Shown here in pieces: positions 5,667 through 7,840 of a stretch of 7,840 bases of DNA. Below the pieces are notes generated by a model that had not been told where the DNA came from, ran no database searches, and saw only the letters and a list, made by a program, of their open reading frames with translations. Every line of letters starts with the position of its first letter. Within the stretch, counting starts at the first letter, position 1. A program made the translations under genes and the position numbers. This stretch comes from Bacteroidales bacterium. GTDB taxonomy: Bacteria > Bacteroidota > Bacteroidia > Bacteroidales > Muribaculaceae. Location: the NCBI GenBank assembly GCA_004555955.1, contig SFJG01000092.1:1-7840 (forward strand), given 5' to 3'.

Positions 5667-6431
5667 ATGGCAAAAAAGAAACTCAAACCTACCCCCGAAA
5701 GCATCGCTTACGACAATTATCTCAGCCGAACGGGATTCGCAAAATGCCCGATTACTACGGCACTTATCGACATGGACGGCGTGCTCTTCAACTCGATGCC
5801 AAACCACTCAAAAGCCTGGGAACGCCTCGCACGCGAATACGGCTGGAAGCACGAGCCTAACGAATTTTTCCTCTACGAAGGGATGACCGGAGCGGCTACG
5901 ATTCGCCTGATGATGAGCCGTATAGGGCGCAACGACATCTCCGACGACGAGGCGCGCGAAATCTACGCCAAAAAGTCGAAATATTTCATCGAACTCGGCG
6001 AAGTCGGTCCTATCGACGGCGCTGCCGAAATGCTCAACTCGCTGCGCTCTGCAGGAATCGCTCGCGTACTCGTCACAGGCTCCGGACAAGCCTCGCTGCT
6101 CGACCGCGTCAATGCAGCCTATCCGGGCGTTTTCTCCGACAACCTAAAGGTCACTGCTCACGACGTCAAGCACGGAAAGCCCGACCCCGAACCTTATCTA
6201 ATGGGGCTCAAAAAGGCAGGTGCGAAGCCCGAAAACGCCATCGTAATCGAGAACGCTCCCCTCGGCGTAAAGTCGGGCAGCGATTCTCGCTGCTTCACCA
6301 TCGGAATCACAACCGGACCCGTGCCACAAGAGCAACTCTCCGGCAACGGCGCCGACATCGTCTATCCAACTATGCGCGATTTTGCCGACGGTATCACCCG
6401 AATCATCGCCGCTCGAAATTTCTCATTCTAA
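5667..6431 (+). CDS. HAD-superfamily phosphatase, beta-phosphoglucomutase-like (subfamily IA)
   Basis: A 254-residue soluble hydrolase of the haloacid dehalogenase superfamily, expected to remove phosphate from a small phosphorylated metabolite through an aspartyl-phosphate intermediate. Motif I is LIDMDGVLFNS with Asp35 (nucleophile) and Asp37 (acid/base); a helical cap follows (about 44-110, MPNHSKAWERL). Motif II is VLVTGSG with Thr137, motif III is HGKPDPEPY with Lys171, and motif IV is VIENAPLGVKSG with Glu195 and Asn196. Motif IV has Asn in the second place where many members have Asp; I recall ENAPLG in several Bacteroidetes homologues, so activity is still likely. An N-terminal extension of about 30 residues starts with a Lys-rich MAKKKLKP. 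The ATG at 5667 is preferred over an in-frame TTG at 5637 that would overlap the previous gene. It begins one base after the asmA-like stop, which suggests coupled translation. The substrate cannot be read from the sequence; sugar phosphate or phosphoglycolate are typical for the subfamily. Confidence 0.87.
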   Translation: MAKKKLKPTPESIAYDNYLSRTGFAKCPITTALIDMDGVLFNSMPNHSKAWERLAREYGWKHEPNEFFLYEGMTGAATIRLMMSRIGRNDISDDEAREIYAKKSKYFIELGEVGPIDGAAEMLNSLRSAGIARVLVTGSGQASLLDRVNAAYPGVFSDNLKVTAHDVKHGKPDPEPYLMGLKKAGAKPENAIVIENAPLGVKSGSDSRCFTIGITTGPVPQEQLSGNGADIVYPTMRDFADGITRIIAARNFSF

Positions 6432-6444
6432 AATCCACACTGCT

Positions 6445-7497
6445 ATGCAACATCAACCCATAATTTTCAGCAACGAAGTGTCGAAGTCGCTCGCCGAACT
6501 CCTCGAGAATCTTCCGGCAAACCGCACTTTCGTGCTCGTCGACCAAAATTCACAAGTCGTGCTCTCGAAAATCGACTTCGGCAAACTCGACCCGCAAATC
6601 ATCGTAATCCCGCCTGGCGACACCAACAAAAACCTCGACACGCTCCAAAAAGTGTGGCTCGAGCTGCAGAGCGGCGGCGCAACGCGCAATTCGCTGCTCA
6701 TCAACATCGGCGGCGGTGTCGTTACCGACCTCGGCGGATTCGCTGCCGCTTCGTTTAAGCGAGGCATTCGATTCGTCAACGTCCCAACCACGTTGCTCAG
6801 CGCTGTCGACGCTGCCGTCGGCGGCAAAACCGGCATAAATTTCAACGGCTTGAAGAACGAAATCGGCGCTTTCCGCGAGGCTGACGCCGTGCTCATTTCC
6901 ACCACGTTCTTCGACTCTCTGCCCGAAAAGGAAATCAAATCGGGCTACGCCGAAATGCTTAAGCACGGGCTTCTCGAAGACTATCAAACCTACCGCAAAC
7001 TCATCGATTTCGACTTCTCCGACATCGCCGGAAACCAACTTCTTGCGCTGCTCGAAGAGTCGGTCAACGTTAAGCGCAACATCGTCGTCCAAGACCCCTT
7101 CGAGAAAGGCTTGCGACGCGCGCTCAACCTCGGACACACCGCCGGTCACGCCTTCGAGAGCCTCGCCCTGCACCGCGGTGAGCCAATCCCTCACGGATAT
7201 GCCGTCGCATGGGGATTGGTCGTTGAAGCCGTTCTTTCGAAAATGATTAAATCGCTCGACAGCACTACGCTCTACGAACTCGCCGACTACATCTACCGCC
7301 ATTACGGCGTCTTCAACATCACCTGCGACGACTACTATGCGCTGCTCAACTATATGCGTCACGACAAGAAAAGCGAGCACGGCGAATACAACTTCACCCT
7401 GCTTGCCGAGCCCGGCGACGTCTTTACCGGATGCGTCGTCGACGAAGAGTCGGTCAAAGCCGCTCTCGACATCTACCGCGACCTAATGCATATATAG
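6445..7497 (+). CDS. aroB: 3-dehydroquinate synthase
   Basis: AroB converts DAHP to 3-dehydroquinate, step two of the shikimate pathway to aromatic amino acids, using NAD and a divalent metal in the cytoplasm. The protein is 350 residues, normal for the family. The NAD-binding part includes PPGDTNKNLDTLQKVW and NIGGGVVTDLGGFAAASFKR, followed by NVPTTLLSAVDAAVGGKTGI, which contributes to NAD and substrate binding. Metal ligands by comparison with E. coli AroB (Glu184, His247, His264) are Glu170 in SGYAEMLKHG, His231 in NLGHTAGHAFE and His250 in IPHGYAV; Lys173 is also kept. All key motifs are present, so the enzyme should be active. The ATG at 6445, 13 bases after the phosphatase stop, is preferred over an in-frame TTG at 6382 inside that gene. 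It is the last gene of the plus-strand operon and converges on the gene at 7516. No hairpin terminator is visible. Confidence 0.96.
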   Translation: MQHQPIIFSNEVSKSLAELLENLPANRTFVLVDQNSQVVLSKIDFGKLDPQIIVIPPGDTNKNLDTLQKVWLELQSGGATRNSLLINIGGGVVTDLGGFAAASFKRGIRFVNVPTTLLSAVDAAVGGKTGINFNGLKNEIGAFREADAVLISTTFFDSLPEKEIKSGYAEMLKHGLLEDYQTYRKLIDFDFSDIAGNQLLALLEESVNVKRNIVVQDPFEKGLRRALNLGHTAGHAFESLALHRGEPIPHGYAVAWGLVVEAVLSKMIKSLDSTTLYELADYIYRHYGVFNITCDDYYALLNYMRHDKKSEHGEYNFTLLAEPGDVFTGCVVDEESVKAALDIYRDLMHI

Positions 7498-7511
7498 AGC
7501 GCCTTCCTTAA
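7495..7511 (+). repeat. 17-base stop-codon motif, copy 2 (end of aroB)
   Basis: TAGAGCGCCTTCCTTAA begins with the aroB stop codon and differs at one base from the copy that begins with the recO stop at 1921. It fills most of the 18-base gap between aroB and the convergent gene on the minus strand, where a termination signal for one or both would be expected. No base-paired stem is evident, so an intrinsic hairpin terminator is not supported. Confidence 0.5.
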
Positions 7512-7515
7512 CAAC

Positions 7516-7840
7516 TTATCGCAACTGAACGACCACGTCGTAGCGCTCCAACGTATATTCTACCTTGTAAGGAATGGCGCTGCGACGAGGCTTGCGACTC
7601 TTATAGTAGTAATGTGTGTGCTGCGTGTCGAAAGAGCGAACCGACAATTGGCGCGTCTCGCCCGACGGTATGTCGCACGCAATGTCGTACGTCTGCTCGT
7701 GGAGCATCTCCCCCGATTCGTTCGTATAGACCATCTTCACAACAACACGCGAAAGCCGAAACGGCGTGCCGTTGCTCACGTAGAACGTCTCGTTGCGGTC
7801 GTAGAGAGTCTTGTCGTAGCCCGATAGGCTGATACGGTCG
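7516..7840 (-). CDS. Conserved hypothetical protein with C-terminal beta-sandwich-like domain (partial)
   Basis: The frame is open from the right edge of the window to a TAA at 7516-7518, giving the last 107 residues; the start lies outside. The GTG at 7777-7779 is internal, because the frame and its pattern continue upstream with SGYDKTLYDRNETFYVSNGT. The sequence alternates short strands: LSRVVVKMVYTNESGEMLHE, then IACDIPSGETRQLSVRSFD, then HYYYKSRKP and a final VEYTLERYDVVVQL. The sequence LYDRNETFYVSN followed by a 'Y-x-N-x-x-G' strand and an 'IP-x-GET' turn resembles FxLYD-like immunoglobulin-type domains found at the ends of Bacteroidales secreted or lipoprotein-like proteins. That link is from memory and moderate. 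The function is unknown. It converges on aroB with 18 bases between stop codons. Confidence 0.75.
   Translation of the reverse strand, partial: DRISLSGYDKTLYDRNETFYVSNGTPFRLSRVVVKMVYTNESGEMLHEQTYDIACDIPSGETRQLSVRSFDTQHTHYYYKSRKPRRSAIPYKVEYTLERYDVVVQLR

Noticed and set aside
6261..6275. Asn in place of the second acidic residue of HAD motif IV as a sign of lost activity
   Set aside because: ENAPLG is, as far as I recall, common in Bacteroidetes members of this subfamily, and the first acid (Glu195) and all other catalytic residues are kept.
7612..7832. Two overlapping plus-strand frames at the right edge
   Set aside because: Both are Arg-rich mirror frames of the minus-strand gene that continues to the window edge with a coherent strand pattern.

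Overview
The window looks like chromosomal DNA of a Bacteroidales bacterium, probably Muribaculaceae or a close relative. This is inferred from the style of the RecO, AsmA-like and AroB proteins, from promoters fitting the Bacteroidetes -7 element TAnnTTTG, and from start sites without a recognisable Shine-Dalgarno sequence. No search was possible, so the lineage is an inference. The left ~480 bases are clearly more AT-rich than the rest, and coding style changes sharply at about 1200.

Region 1 (1-1197) is a graveyard of defence and phage genes. On the minus strand, the first ~58 codons of a type I methyltransferase subunit gene (hsdM) run directly, in a different frame, into the last ~50 codons of what looks like the matching restriction subunit gene (hsdR). 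This is the scar expected if one deletion removed the middle of an hsdM-hsdS-hsdR operon. The hsdM start is also frameshifted in an A-run. A small Cys/His-rich reading frame follows hsdR and leaves the window at the left edge. Between about 480 and 1030 lies a stretch rich in short inverted repeats, plus a minus-strand fragment resembling the nuclease domain of a phage terminase large subunit.

Region 2 (1198-1923) is recO, a recombination mediator gene that appears intact. A TAnnTTTG element sits only nine bases before its ATG.

Region 3 (2024-7497) is a likely three-gene operon read from one promoter at 2024-2031: a 1203-residue AsmA-like membrane-anchored protein, a HAD-superfamily phosphatase (1-base gap), and aroB, 3-dehydroquinate synthase of the shikimate pathway (13-base gap). 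The first two have no evident pathway link to aroB. The grouping may be simple co-transcription.

Region 4 (7516-7840) is the 3' end of a minus-strand gene convergent with aroB, 18 bases apart, encoding the C-terminal part of a predicted beta-sandwich protein of unknown function.

Nothing here amounts to an intact new system. The best leads are the hsdM/hsdR deletion scar, the Cys/His-rich frame next to it, a 17-base motif shared exactly at the stop codons of recO and aroB, and a 12-bp AT-rich inverted repeat overlapping the operon promoter.
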